Assembly: GCF_006861775.1 (NCBI RefSeq)
Contig: NZ_VDGG01000008.1
Location: 35,520-99,519, forward strand
Source of the DNA: Psychrobacillus soli
GTDB lineage: Bacteria; Bacillota; Bacilli; Bacillales_A; Planococcaceae
DNA length: 64,000 nt
Reading direction: 5' to 3'
Shown here: one piece after another, positions 46,737 through 56,504 of the stretch
How positions within the stretch are numbered: position 1 is the first letter of the stretch
Layout: every line of letters starts with the position of its first letter
The notes under the pieces: model-generated
Database searches by the model: none
What the model was told of the DNA's origin: nothing
What the model saw: the letters and a program-made list of their open reading frames with translations, nothing else
Position numbers and translations under genes: made by a program

Positions 46737-46775
46737 TCAAAACAATTCAAAATAGTGGCCCAGTTGTTTCTAACT
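46737..46775. repeat. CCTGTGTTAGA element, partial copy 4
   Basis: Only the centre and one end remain: CAAAACAATTCAAAATAGTG-GCCCAG and TTTCTAAC. It aligns with the middle of the copy at 26061-26125. Confidence 0.5.
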
Positions 46776-46797
46776 ACGTACTATTTTCTGTGACAAT

Positions 46798-46843
46798 AAA
46801 AAATCGGCTGGAAGTTGACTTTGTCACTTCCGGCCGATTTTTT
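46798..46843 (-). terminator. Terminator of the GH3 gene
   Basis: AAAAAATCGGCTGGAAGT / CACTTCCGGCCGATTTTTT is a long stem with T-runs on both strands, just beyond the GH3 stop. It ends the uxaC-GH3 transcript. Confidence 0.85.
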
Positions 46844-46851
46844 AAAGTTCT

Positions 46852-49011
46852 TTATTTCTTATTAGATTTCTCTTTTGCTTTCCCTTGATTATACGAAAGA
46901 CCAAAACCATACTTATATGCATCACCAGATTTATTTACATAGGAATACGAAGCATCTTCTTCTGGTGCGTAACTAGGGACATCTCCAACTTCATCGTCTA
47001 CGGCTTTTATACTTGCTGGTAGTGCAAATGGGAGCTTTCCGGTTGGATTAAATTTACCACGAATAACATCTACTATAGCTTCAGCCTTCGTGCCAAAAGT
47101 ACCGATTAATGCTGCCGCATTTGGCTCGATTTTATCCAGTACCCATGGATTGGTCATGTTTACTGCCGTAATAGTAGGCACCGTTTTTTGTATAGTGACA
47201 ATTCGATCCACATTAGTAATTCCTGTTTCAGGACCTACTGTAATACGTGGATTATTATCCCAGTTTGATTGAACAGGTTTTACATAAATATACGCATGTG
47301 TTGCCTCTTCTAGTTTATTCGTAATTGTAATAGAAGGATCATGCTTTTTGATTGTGTCTATTAATCCCTTTGTACTTGCTCCATCTGTACCACCAGGGAA
47401 CATCTCCACATACAGTTTTACTTCTTTTAATTTTGCATCCTTTAAAGGCAATAGATTTTGATCATTACGTAAAAGAACTAGTGACTTAAGATGTGCTTCA
47501 TATGCTAGTTCTTGTACTTTTGGATTTGCTACTACATCAAGTGCATGTTGTGCATCTACATATGGGTCTTCAAATAGACCTAAATGCATCATTTCTGTTA
47601 ACAATAATGTAATAGATTCATTCACTGTTTTTTCCAATAGAAAACCTTTTTTTACTGCATCGATAATTAACTGTGGTTCAGATGATCCTGAAATAATATC
47701 GGTGCCAGCATTGATTGCTTTTGCCACTTTTTGTTCCGGGGATAGACTCTCTGCACCCCAAGCATTATCTCCTATCGCACCAGTATCCGAGTTTACATAA
47801 CCTTTGAAACCAAGTTCTCCTCGTAAGAAGCCATTTAAAATTGGTTCGTTTAAAGCGAAGCCAACTTCTTCAAATTGCTGGTCTTTACTATACCATGGCA
47901 ATCCTTGATCAGCACTATCATTACTCGGGTACGCGTAATATGGCATGATTGACGATACATTCGCTTTAATCGCTGCTGCAAATGGAGGAATATGATACTT
48001 AAGCAAACTTCCTTCCGTTGGATATGGATTGAATTTACCTTCGACAAAGTGAGGATCTAACCCGTTATCACGTGCTCCGCCTCCTGGAAAATGTTTCACC
48101 GTTATGGCAACACTTTCTGTACCAAGCTTTTCACCTTGAAATCCTTTGATGACGTTATAAATCATATTGGAAGCAACAATCGGATTTTCACCAAATGTGT
48201 CTTCAATTCTCGCCCAAAGTGGATCTGTAGCGATATCTGCAGTATATCCGTAAACTTTACGAATTCCTGCTGCTCTCCATTCTTTGGCCGCTATTTCAGA
48301 AAACTCGTTCACAGCATTTGTGTCACCCGCTGCTGCAAATCCTAATGGTCCTGGCCAGAACGAATGCTGTCCTTTAGTTGCAGCAATATTCGTATAGTCC
48401 GTGGAAGCATGGTTTCTCGGGTTCGAAGTAACAACTACTGGGATTCCTAATCTTGAAGACTCACCTAATTCTTGTAACTGATTTGTATATTTAGCAATTA
48501 CATCAACAGTAGGAGTTTGACGGAAAATGACATATCGCATATTCTTTCCTACAATTAGTGGATCATCTGACTTAACATATTTTCCATCTGTTGGATTCGC
48601 GATTGGAGTATGTGTGTTGATCAACATTAATCCTGCTTTTTCAGCAAGTGTCATTTTTGATACTAAATCGGCTACCCGCTTATTAACAGGTTTTCTCCAA
48701 TCCTCGTACAAGTCTAGACTCTTGTTACCATTTAAGTCTTTGAACTGTTTCCCATCTAATGAAAGAACGCCTTTTTTTGCTGCTTCGATTTCTGGTTGCC
48801 CGGTTTCACTGTTAGCTAGAATACGATAAGTCTCCACGTTAGTCCCTGAATGTCCAGGGTTTGTATTCGTGCTTGGATCTACATACCCTAAGTTTTCATT
48901 TGCCCCTACTTGTTGAATACCGATTGATGTAATAAGAGATAATGCAAGGACACCAGTTATTGCCTTTTTCATTTTTTTGTCTTTCATTAGACTTTTCAAA
49001 ATTGAGCCCAT
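46852..49011 (-). CDS. Secreted glycoside hydrolase family 3
   Basis: About 719 residues. The N-terminus MGSILKSLMKDKKMKKAITGVLALSLITSIGIQQVGA is a Sec signal. The catalytic (beta/alpha)8 domain has VTVKHFPGGGARD and YVNSDTGAIGD, with the likely nucleophile Asp. A C-terminal alpha/beta sandwich follows (SLVLLRNDQNLLPL, YGFGLSY). GH3 enzymes release terminal beta-linked sugars from glycans. The ATG at 49011 sits behind GGGAGGAAAA. It is 54 bases after uxaC on the same strand, so it probably supplies sugars or uronates to the same pathway. Substrate is unknown. Confidence 0.85.
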   Translation of the reverse strand: MGSILKSLMKDKKMKKAITGVLALSLITSIGIQQVGANENLGYVDPSTNTNPGHSGTNVETYRILANSETGQPEIEAAKKGVLSLDGKQFKDLNGNKSLDLYEDWRKPVNKRVADLVSKMTLAEKAGLMLINTHTPIANPTDGKYVKSDDPLIVGKNMRYVIFRQTPTVDVIAKYTNQLQELGESSRLGIPVVVTSNPRNHASTDYTNIAATKGQHSFWPGPLGFAAAGDTNAVNEFSEIAAKEWRAAGIRKVYGYTADIATDPLWARIEDTFGENPIVASNMIYNVIKGFQGEKLGTESVAITVKHFPGGGARDNGLDPHFVEGKFNPYPTEGSLLKYHIPPFAAAIKANVSSIMPYYAYPSNDSADQGLPWYSKDQQFEEVGFALNEPILNGFLRGELGFKGYVNSDTGAIGDNAWGAESLSPEQKVAKAINAGTDIISGSSEPQLIIDAVKKGFLLEKTVNESITLLLTEMMHLGLFEDPYVDAQHALDVVANPKVQELAYEAHLKSLVLLRNDQNLLPLKDAKLKEVKLYVEMFPGGTDGASTKGLIDTIKKHDPSITITNKLEEATHAYIYVKPVQSNWDNNPRITVGPETGITNVDRIVTIQKTVPTITAVNMTNPWVLDKIEPNAAALIGTFGTKAEAIVDVIRGKFNPTGKLPFALPASIKAVDDEVGDVPSYAPEEDASYSYVNKSGDAYKYGFGLSYNQGKAKEKSNKK

Positions 49012-49064
49012 ATTTTTCCTCCCTTTTCCATAAATAAATGTTTGCATACAATATCTTTTATTCA

Positions 49065-50462
49065 TCAAAAATCAAAATACTCTTTTGCATTTTGATAGCA
49101 GATCCCCTGCACAATACTCCCCAACATGTTCATATCATTTGGCACTTCGCCATTTTCTACCCACCCTCCAATCAATTCACATACTAGTCTTCTAAAATAC
49201 TCATGTCTTGTATAGGAAAGAAAACTTCTCGAATCCGTCAGCATTCCGATAAAACGGCTAAATAGACCAAGATTTGCTAGCGCTTTCATTTGTTCGAGCA
49301 TGCCATCTTTTTGATCATTAAACCACCAAGCAGTACCAAACTGGATTTTTCCTGGCACTTCTCCTTGAAAACTACCAATTAAACTACCAATCACGTAATT
49401 GTCTTTCGGATTTAAAGAATATAATATCGTTTTTGGAAGAGCATCTTCTCGTTCCAAACCGTCTAGCAATTGACTTAAAGGTTCCGCTATTTGCCCATCA
49501 TTAATGCTATCAAAACCTGTATCAGGTCCTAATTGTTTATACATTTTTGTATTCGCATTTCGTAATGCTTGCATATGGAATTGCATCACCCATCCAAGCT
49601 TCGCATATTGTTTTCCTAAAAAAGATAATGTGTAAGACTTATACTTTTTTTCTTCATCTGGAGATACTTTTTCTCCGGTGAATGCTTTTGCAAAAATAGT
49701 TTCTGCTTCTTTTTTTGTAGTTTCCTCATACATCAACATATTTAGCCCATGATCAGACACACAACAGCCATTTAAATGAAAATACTCCACTCTTGTCTGT
49801 AATGCATTTAGGAAGTCATCATAGTTGGAAATTTGTACTTCCGACACTTCTCCAAGTTTCTGAACCCATTGCAAATAGCCATCCAAATTAATTTCTAACC
49901 CTTTATCCGGTCGAAAGCTCGGAAGCACCTTTACGTCAAAATCTGATTCGTCTTTAATCTTCGCATGATATTCTAATGTATCGATTGGATCATCCGTTGT
50001 ACAAACTACTTCAACCTTTGACATCTTCATTAAATCTCTTGCACCAAAACCCTCACTTGTAAGCTTTCTATTTACTTCTTCCCATATGCCTGGCGCAGTT
50101 TCTTCATTTAAAATGTCATGTACATTGAAATAACGTTGAAGTTCTAAGTGAGTCCAATTGTATAAGGGGTTACCAATAGTCATCTTAATCGTTTTGGACC
50201 AGGCCAAAAACTTATCATAATCCGTTGCATCCCCGGTAATAAACGCTTCATCAATTCCGTTAGCTCTCATCGCTCTCCATTTATAATGGTCACCGTATAG
50301 CCACGCTTCTGTAATGTTTTGAAACGTTTTATTTTCATAGATTTCCTTTGGGCTTAAGTGGCAGTGATAATCGATGATTGGTAAATCCTTTGCAAATGTA
50401 TTGTACAAAGACATAGCCGTATCGGTTGACAATAAAAAGGTTTCGTCCATAAATTTTTTCAA
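49065..50462 (-). CDS. uxaC: Uronate (glucuronate) isomerase
   Basis: About 465 residues of the amidohydrolase fold. UxaC converts D-glucuronate to D-fructuronate and D-galacturonate to D-tagaturonate, the first cytoplasmic step of hexuronate use. Motifs are IIDYHCHLSPKEI with metal His ligands, VVCTTDDPIDTLEYH, and a C-terminal RHEYFRRLVCELIGG. A TTG at 50462 (KKFMDETFLLST) behind AGGTG is the more likely start; ATG 50495 overlaps the upstream gene gap. The enzymes for later steps (uxaA, uxaB, kdgK, kdgA) are not in the window. Confidence 0.9.
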   Translation of the reverse strand: MKKFMDETFLLSTDTAMSLYNTFAKDLPIIDYHCHLSPKEIYENKTFQNITEAWLYGDHYKWRAMRANGIDEAFITGDATDYDKFLAWSKTIKMTIGNPLYNWTHLELQRYFNVHDILNEETAPGIWEEVNRKLTSEGFGARDLMKMSKVEVVCTTDDPIDTLEYHAKIKDESDFDVKVLPSFRPDKGLEINLDGYLQWVQKLGEVSEVQISNYDDFLNALQTRVEYFHLNGCCVSDHGLNMLMYEETTKKEAETIFAKAFTGEKVSPDEEKKYKSYTLSFLGKQYAKLGWVMQFHMQALRNANTKMYKQLGPDTGFDSINDGQIAEPLSQLLDGLEREDALPKTILYSLNPKDNYVIGSLIGSFQGEVPGKIQFGTAWWFNDQKDGMLEQMKALANLGLFSRFIGMLTDSRSFLSYTRHEYFRRLVCELIGGWVENGEVPNDMNMLGSIVQGICYQNAKEYFDF

Positions 50463-50503
50463 GTCTTTCACCTGCTTTCCGAAAATTTCACGCACGCTTA
50501 CTC

Positions 50504-51256
50504 CTATATTTTTTGGGATTTTGTAGATTTACGAAATTCAGATGGAGAATATCCAGTCATTTTTTTGAAGTTATTGCTGAAGTATGCCACTTCCGAGTAC
50601 CCCACTCTTTCGGCAATCTCGGTCATCTTTAATGTAGTGTTCAGCAATAAACGTTTCCCTTCTTGAATGCGAAGTTCGGTTAAGTAATCCACAAATTTAG
50701 TATTTAGTTGCTGTTTGAACAGTTGACTTAAGTAACTTGGATTCAAGTGCACACTATTTGCAGCGTCGGTTAGCGTTACTTGTTTTAATGGTGTTTTTTC
50801 AATATAAGCCAGCACTTGATCTATTGTGGAAGTAGGAATTACTTCACCATAAATGGTAGGTACTTTACTTTCTTCCACTATCCCTTTTCGTTTATTAAGC
50901 CATTTTTCCAAACAATTTTTTAAGTCTTCTTCTTCAATTGGTTTAAGGAGGTAATCCGTTACCCCGCTCCGGATTGCTTGCTGAACAATTTGAAACTCAT
51001 CATGAACACTAATGACGATACAATCCACGTTTCTCTCTAATTCGTTAAGTTCCTTCACCAAAGAAATACCATCCATAACCGGCATACGGATATCTGTTAA
51101 AACCAAATCAACCTCATTTTGTTTAACCCAGTCAAGAGCCTCTAATCCATTGGCGCATTCATGTACGATTTGTAAGGATAAGTTCAACTTTTTAATCGAC
51201 CACATAAGAGCTTTCCTTACCCATCTCTCATCGTCCACTAGTAAAACTCTTTTCAT
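50504..51256 (-). CDS. YesN-type response regulator with AraC HTH
   Basis: This 250-residue regulator has an N-terminal receiver with DDE (8-10), phosphoacceptor Asp55 in VLTDIRMP, and DYLLKPI with the conserved Lys. A C-terminal AraC-type double helix-turn-helix ends VGYSEVAYFSNNFKKMTGYSPSEFRK. It overlaps the kinase gene by four bases, making a YesMN pair. Sited between the TRAP genes and uxaC on the same strand, it probably activates the locus in response to an external sugar or uronate. Confidence 0.88.
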   Translation of the reverse strand: MKRVLLVDDERWVRKALMWSIKKLNLSLQIVHECANGLEALDWVKQNEVDLVLTDIRMPVMDGISLVKELNELERNVDCIVISVHDEFQIVQQAIRSGVTDYLLKPIEEEDLKNCLEKWLNKRKGIVEESKVPTIYGEVIPTSTIDQVLAYIEKTPLKQVTLTDAANSVHLNPSYLSQLFKQQLNTKFVDYLTELRIQEGKRLLLNTTLKMTEIAERVGYSEVAYFSNNFKKMTGYSPSEFRKSTKSQKI

Positions 51257-53097
51257 GCTTTCTTCACTTCCTTAACATCTACAATCGGCAAATGAATACT
51301 AACCTCTGTTTCTAAACCTCTTGTACTAGTGATTGTTATTCCATACTCGGAGCCAAACAAGTAGCGAATTCTCTGATGAACATTCATAATCCCAATATGT
51401 TGTCCACCTAGGGAAGTTGAATTCTCTTTTAATTTCTCCGTTAATTCTTTTAAAACATCTTCCTTAATTCCTATCCCTGTATCAGTAATTCGAATGACAA
51501 ACTTAGATTCAGATAGAAGTTGTGCAGTTATCGTAATTTTTATTTTCTTCGAGTTTTCACCAATACTATGCATAAAACAATTTTCCACAATTGGTTGGAG
51601 AGAAAATTTAACAACCTCTAAGCCCATCAAGTAATCTGGTATATCAAATAAATAGTCAAAACGGTCCTCAAAACGAAACATTTGAATTTGTAGATACATC
51701 TCACAAAACTTAATCTCTTCTCGCAAACTAACAGTAGGTATACTATTCCTAAGGTTATATCGTAACAGTTTCCCTAGAGAAGATGACATGTTAGCGATGT
51801 TCTCCCTGCCCTCTTCCAAAGCCATTCCTCTAATTGTTTCAAGTGAATTGTATAAAAAATGAGGATTGATTTGTGATTGGAGCATTTTTAATTCTGTTTC
51901 TGTTTTGTTAAGCGTCATTTCAGCTTCCTTCAGCTTGGAAACATACACTTCTTCGAGTAAATTAGATAGTCTTTCTACGGTCTTATTAAATCCTGCTGTC
52001 AGTTGTCCGATTTCATCATTGGACTCCACTTTTACTCTTCCATTTAAATGACCAATTTCCACTTCTTTCATAAAAGAGCGAAGTCGATGAATAGGACGAA
52101 CGATACTTTTGGAAATACCATAAAAACCTACTAAGTATGCAAACAATAAAGAAATAAAAATTGTCCATATTATGGCAGTTCTTATTTGTTCGATACCGAC
52201 CCTCAAATCCTCATATGGTGCAGCTGTAAAAAAGCTCCAGCCAACGTTTGGAGAAAAAGAATAGGAAACAAACTCCTTGCGATTATTATCGATAAGCACG
52301 GAACCGCTTTTTTCACTTTCAAGATTAGTTAACTGCTTGAATTCTACCTTGTCTCCAAGCTTTGTATAATTAGGATGATAGACATAATGACCGCTAGAAT
52401 CCAAAATAAAAAAATAACCATTCTTATCAAAAGTGACCATTTTAGATATCTCTTCGATTCTCTTAAAATTGATATCAATAATGAGCATACCAACCGGCTT
52501 AAGTGTATGCGGATTGTATAAACGCCTAACCAAGGAAATAACCGGTAGCTCCTTGTCTTTCAATTTTAATGTCCTACTCACAAGCAAAACCATCCCGTTT
52601 TGTGGGACCGATGAATACCAATATTCCTCTTTAATATTTTTGGCAGGATAGTAATTTCGCTCTCTCAACGAATCTATAATAATGCCATTATCTAATGAAA
52701 CAGTAATATTCGAAATATCATTTCTGGAATATTCTGAATTTTTAAGGACTTTAAATGCCTTTTCTGTAAGTGTAGGATCATATTCATTGCCATTTGTCTC
52801 TAGTCTTAATAAACTTCCCATTTCAGGTGAGTTGATGATTTTTAAACTCGCTATTTCAAAATCCTGCAAATAATATTCTACATGTAATTCTACCTGTTCT
52901 ATTATTTTCTGACTGGATTGCTTGAACTCTTCTTCTAGTTCATAAGAGGAATATGTGTAAGTGATGATTCCAACAGAAAGTACAGGTAATATAACTAACA
53001 CACTAGAAAAGACACAAAGTTTTACCATAAGTGTCTGATTTCCAAAAAGAATATAGCGCTTAAAAAATTGTATAATTTTACTCCACAGCTTTTTCAT
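51253..53097 (-). CDS. YesM-type sensor histidine kinase
   Basis: A 614-residue membrane kinase. It has an N-terminal helix (about 24-46), an extracellular double-Cache-like sensor (about 50-295), a second helix (about 298-320), and a HAMP domain (RPIHRLRSFMKEVEIGHL). The His_kinase motif QINPHFLYNSLETIRG has its phosphoacceptor near residue 413, and the ATPase domain ends with ITDTGIGI and GIMNVHQRI. It belongs to the LytS/YesM class common beside sugar transporters. The likely signal is an extracellular carbohydrate. Confidence 0.88.
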   Translation of the reverse strand: MKKLWSKIIQFFKRYILFGNQTLMVKLCVFSSVLVILPVLSVGIITYTYSSYELEEEFKQSSQKIIEQVELHVEYYLQDFEIASLKIINSPEMGSLLRLETNGNEYDPTLTEKAFKVLKNSEYSRNDISNITVSLDNGIIIDSLRERNYYPAKNIKEEYWYSSVPQNGMVLLVSRTLKLKDKELPVISLVRRLYNPHTLKPVGMLIIDINFKRIEEISKMVTFDKNGYFFILDSSGHYVYHPNYTKLGDKVEFKQLTNLESEKSGSVLIDNNRKEFVSYSFSPNVGWSFFTAAPYEDLRVGIEQIRTAIIWTIFISLLFAYLVGFYGISKSIVRPIHRLRSFMKEVEIGHLNGRVKVESNDEIGQLTAGFNKTVERLSNLLEEVYVSKLKEAEMTLNKTETELKMLQSQINPHFLYNSLETIRGMALEEGRENIANMSSSLGKLLRYNLRNSIPTVSLREEIKFCEMYLQIQMFRFEDRFDYLFDIPDYLMGLEVVKFSLQPIVENCFMHSIGENSKKIKITITAQLLSESKFVIRITDTGIGIKEDVLKELTEKLKENSTSLGGQHIGIMNVHQRIRYLFGSEYGITITSTRGLETEVSIHLPIVDVKEVKKA

Positions 53098-53160
53098 CGA
53101 AGTTCCTTTCCAATAAGTATTGATGAGTATTATATCCCACTTAATCTTAATGGAAAAGAC

Positions 53161-53191
53161 CTACCTAGTAAATTTTAACCCAACTAGGTAG
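53161..53191 (-). terminator. Terminator after dctP
   Basis: CTACCTAGT ... ACTAGGTAG on the minus strand is followed by GTCTTTTCC. It separates the transporter transcript from the YesMN genes. Confidence 0.6.
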
Positions 53192-53230
53192 GGTAAATGC
53201 TAATACAAAGCATAGATAGTCTTTAAGTTA

Positions 53231-54259
53231 TTACGGACTTGCTGAATTGATTGCTTCTACTAGCTCCGGATACTCTTTAGAAAACCCATCCACAATAGGT
53301 TGCACTGCCGCTTGCCAAGGAGATATATCTTCCACTTCTGTAATAGTTACTCCAGCATCATTCAATGTATTTAGAGATTTTTCTTCATAATCAGCCCAAG
53401 CTTGTCTTTGGGTCTCGACTGAGTCCAATGCAGCTTGTTTGATTAACGCTTTGTCTTCATTTGAAAGTTTTTCCCAAGCCGTTTTACTCATTAACAATAC
53501 TTCTGGCACTCTAGTATGGTGATCCATAATCAAATATTTTGCTTCTTGGTAATGGTTTGATGAGTCAAAGCTCGGAAGGTTGTTTTCTGCTCCATCGATG
53601 ATACCAGTTTGAAGACCCGAAAATACTTCTCCATATGGCATTGGAGTAGCACTTGCTCCTAATGCTTCCATCAATTTAATATTAATTTCACTTTGCTGAA
53701 CGCGAATTTTTTGCCCTTTTAAATCTTCAATGCTTGTTAAAGGTTTAGTAGAATAAAAACTACGAGAACCTGAATCGTAGTATGCAAGACCTTGCATTTT
53801 CGCTGCTTGCAGACCATCTAGCAACTCTGTGCCTTTTTCCCCATTTAAAAAATTCCACAGATGTTCATCACTATTAAATAAATAAGGAACGGAGAAAACA
53901 GTAAAATCATCATTAAATTCTGCAAGTGGGCTAGCATTGATTCTAGCAAAGTCAATAGCTCCAAGCTGAACCTGTTCTAGTACGGATTTTTCATCGCCAA
54001 GCTGCCCAGACGGAAACACTTCAATGGTAATTCGACCGTCAGATTTTTCACTAACCAACTCGGCAAACTTTTGATCTCCAATTACAGTCGGATAATCAGC
54101 TGGTTGGTTGTCTGCTAGACGTAAAGTAATTTTAGGTGCTTCTGATTTTGTACCTTCATCCTTCTCCACTGCGACCTCTTCCTTTTTACCACATGCTGCT
54201 AGAATTATTGTGATAAAAAGTACAGCTGTTAATAACCCTATAAATTTTTTGTTCTTCAC
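53231..54259 (-). CDS. dctP: TRAP transporter substrate-binding lipoprotein (DctP)
   Basis: About 342 residues with the lipoprotein signal KNKKFIGLLTAVLFITIILAAC (lipobox LAAC), then a DctP/SmoM domain: RLADNQPADYPTVIGDQKFAELV, LEQVQLGAIDF, KIRVQQSEINIKLMEALGA, and QTGIIDGAENNLPSF. The conserved Arg for carboxylate binding is in GQKIRVQ. The start is GTG 54259, behind AAGGGGG. With DctQ and DctM it forms a sodium-driven importer for organic acids; next to uxaC, a hexuronate is the likely substrate. Confidence 0.88.
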   Translation of the reverse strand: MKNKKFIGLLTAVLFITIILAACGKKEEVAVEKDEGTKSEAPKITLRLADNQPADYPTVIGDQKFAELVSEKSDGRITIEVFPSGQLGDEKSVLEQVQLGAIDFARINASPLAEFNDDFTVFSVPYLFNSDEHLWNFLNGEKGTELLDGLQAAKMQGLAYYDSGSRSFYSTKPLTSIEDLKGQKIRVQQSEINIKLMEALGASATPMPYGEVFSGLQTGIIDGAENNLPSFDSSNHYQEAKYLIMDHHTRVPEVLLMSKTAWEKLSNEDKALIKQAALDSVETQRQAWADYEEKSLNTLNDAGVTITEVEDISPWQAAVQPIVDGFSKEYPELVEAINSASP

Positions 54260-54309
54260 TATTGCAAACCCCCTTAAATATTTTTTATAATTTCTACCTA
54301 TCACCAAAG

Positions 54310-55605
54310 CTAGTCAGCCATCAAATTTGGAAGCCACATTACTACCTCAGGTATATAGGTGATAATTAACAGAACTACTAGTAGTGCATAGAAAAATGGC
54401 ATCATAGCTTTCGTGCCTTGCGCAATGGAAATCTTTCCTATCGCACAACCGACGAATAAAACAGTCCCTACAGGTGGTGTCAATAAGCCTATTCCAGCAT
54501 TTAATATAAGCACAATCCCGAAATGCACTGGATCCATACCAAAGCTTGTGACAACTGGAAGAAGAATTGGTGTCATGATTAAAATCATTGGTGCCATATC
54601 CATTGGCGCCCCAAGGAGAAGTAATAATATATTAATAATTAATAATATAATAAGTGGATTATCAGAAATACTTAATAATAAGCTAGTCATCATAGATGGA
54701 ATTTGTAAGTATGCCAATACCCAACCAAACGCAGCGGAAGCAGCGATTAGGAAAAAAACCATCGAAACCGTTTTCAACGTACGTTTTAATATTGGCCACA
54801 CACTGGAAAGTGGTGCTTCTCTATAAATAACGAATGCTAGAACAAAAGAATACAAACAAGCTAATGCCCCTGATTCTGTCGCCGTAAAAACTCCACTCAT
54901 AATCCCACCCAATATAATAACTGCTGGGCTTAGAGATAATACTCCATGTATAAGAGTACTTGCAATTTGTGATTTTGGCACGGGAGCTGCCTTTTCATAC
55001 CCTCTTTTTCTTGCAATGATATAACCAGTAATACATAGTGCGACTAGCATAATAACGCCTGGTACGATACCAGCCATAAACAAACTAGCGATAGAAACGC
55101 CACCTGCTGCTAATGAATACAATACGAGATTATGACTGGGCGGTACTACAACTCCTTGTATAGCGGATGCAATCGTAACGCCAACCGCATAATCTGCTTC
55201 ATAGCCATTCTTTTTCATCATTGGAATCATAACAGAACCAACAGATGAAACGTCTGCGACCGCAGAGCCAGAAATATTGCCAAAAAATAGCGAGGCTACG
55301 CTATTTACCATAGCCAAACCTCCACGGATTCGGCCGACTAAAAGAATTGCCAGATTTACAATCCGATTAGCAAGACCACCTGTACTCATTATTTGTCCAG
55401 TTAGGATAAAAAATGGTATTGCGAGAAGGGAAAAAGAATTCACACCTTGAATCATCTGCTGTCCAATAATGGGTAACGGGATATCTAAAAACATGATCGT
55501 TAGCAAGGATGATATAACAAGTGTTAAAGCTATCGGAAAACGTAGCATGATTAAAGCAACAAAACTTACGAGTAAAATGGTGACTGCTATGCTAGTACTT
55601 GTCAT
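54310..55605 (-). CDS. dctM: TRAP transporter large permease (DctM)
   Basis: A 431-residue permease with about 12 helices. Family motifs are PFFILTGQIMSTGG, ASLFFGNISGSAVADVSSVGSVMIPMM, and LGAPMDMAPMILIMTPILLPV. The start immediately follows the small-subunit stop (55607), giving the usual dctQ-dctM-dctP order. It carries the main translocation pathway. Length and motif order are normal for DctM. Confidence 0.9.
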   Translation of the reverse strand: MTSTSIAVTILLVSFVALIMLRFPIALTLVISSLLTIMFLDIPLPIIGQQMIQGVNSFSLLAIPFFILTGQIMSTGGLANRIVNLAILLVGRIRGGLAMVNSVASLFFGNISGSAVADVSSVGSVMIPMMKKNGYEADYAVGVTIASAIQGVVVPPSHNLVLYSLAAGGVSIASLFMAGIVPGVIMLVALCITGYIIARKRGYEKAAPVPKSQIASTLIHGVLSLSPAVIILGGIMSGVFTATESGALACLYSFVLAFVIYREAPLSSVWPILKRTLKTVSMVFFLIAASAAFGWVLAYLQIPSMMTSLLLSISDNPLIILLIINILLLLLGAPMDMAPMILIMTPILLPVVTSFGMDPVHFGIVLILNAGIGLLTPPVGTVLFVGCAIGKISIAQGTKAMMPFFYALLVVLLIITYIPEVVMWLPNLMAD

Positions 55606-55606
55606 G

Positions 55607-56104
55607 CTAATGTCCCTCCTCTATGTCTTTATACTTAGCTGTATCGATATTAAATAATTGTAGAAGTGCATATAAACAAATCATGATTCCCGTTATTGGC
55701 ATGACAATATAGGTAATACTGCTTGGTAGTTTTGTTGCAGGTAGAGTAGATTCCAACATAAGAACCGTAAATTGCCAACCTTGGACTACTAGATAGATTC
55801 CAAATAAAAAGACAATGGCAAGAATCACTTTATCTAGCACTTTATTAAATACTTTTGGAAACAGATTAGTAAATGAATCAATTCCTAAATGGATGTATTC
55901 ACGAAATCCAATCGCTATTCCCATAAATCCAAACCATACTAATAAAAGTAAGGTGATTTCTTCTGACCAAAAGAAGACAAAGTTGAAAAAATATCTGGTG
56001 ATAACTTGCATGGTGACGATGAATACTAAAAAAATGAGTGATAAAAGGGTAAAATTTTCAAATATATTATCAATGAATGAATACAGCTTTTTAATTAGAT
56101 TCAT
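55607..56104 (-). CDS. dctQ: TRAP transporter small permease (DctQ)
   Basis: A 165-residue four-helix membrane subunit. The WSEEITLLLLVWFGFMGIAIGFREYIHLGID stretch is the DctQ signature. The start is ATG 56104 (MNLIKKLYSF) behind GAGGAGGG; the upstream in-frame extension to 56119 overlaps that ribosome site. It is the first gene of the transporter operon, with a cre-like sequence just upstream. Confidence 0.88.
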   Translation of the reverse strand: MNLIKKLYSFIDNIFENFTLLSLIFLVFIVTMQVITRYFFNFVFFWSEEITLLLLVWFGFMGIAIGFREYIHLGIDSFTNLFPKVFNKVLDKVILAIVFLFGIYLVVQGWQFTVLMLESTLPATKLPSSITYIVMPITGIMICLYALLQLFNIDTAKYKDIEEGH

Positions 56105-56111
56105 ATCTTCC

Positions 56112-56130
56112 CTCCTCAAGAAAGCGTTTA
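56112..56130 (-). promoter_or_regulatory. cre-like site before dctQ
   Basis: On the minus strand AAGTAAACGCTTTCTT fits the cre consensus core (AANCGNNNNC). It sits only ~10 bases before the start codon, so CcpA bound here would block elongation (roadblock repression) of the TRAP operon. Confidence 0.6.
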
Positions 56131-56353
56131 CTTCTTCGTACTCTCTACATATTACTTTTTATTCAGAATTGTTAGAATGTTTATTTTTTATGAAAAACTT
56201 GTGTTTTTTTTAGGTTTTATAATCGATCAGGTGTATTTCTATTATTCATCAATAAGTAAAGTGCAAACATCTTCTAAGTACAGAACCTGTTTTATATCGT
56301 TTTAGGAGGCTTTTGGACAGACTTTTTTTCCATATTATTGCCGTTTGATTTTT

Positions 56354-56391
56354 GAGGGGTTGGTCGTGACTAGCGTCACGACCAACCCCTC
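56354..56391. repeat. Variable-stem hairpin of composite module 1
   Basis: GAGGGGTTGGTCGTGAC-tagc-GTCACGACCAACCCCTC: a perfect 17-base stem with a 4-base loop followed by TTTTCTCGG. The stem sequence differs wholly from module 2 while the flanks are conserved. Confidence 0.8.
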
Positions 56392-56504
56392 TTTTCTCGG
56401 TAATCTTATGGCATTTGTCTATCCGTCGCCCTCCTTCAACAATACGAATAAGGTTAAGATTTTTTTAGATAATGAGTGAAGAGATGCTTTCCTACTCATA
56501 AAAG

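Noticed and set aside
56354-56391. Perfect hairpin as a plain dctQ/oxidoreductase terminator
   Set aside because: It lies 250 bases upstream of dctQ and 370 bases past the oxidoreductase terminator. It shares conserved flanks with the module at 58354, so a repeat element fits better, though a terminator role is not excluded.
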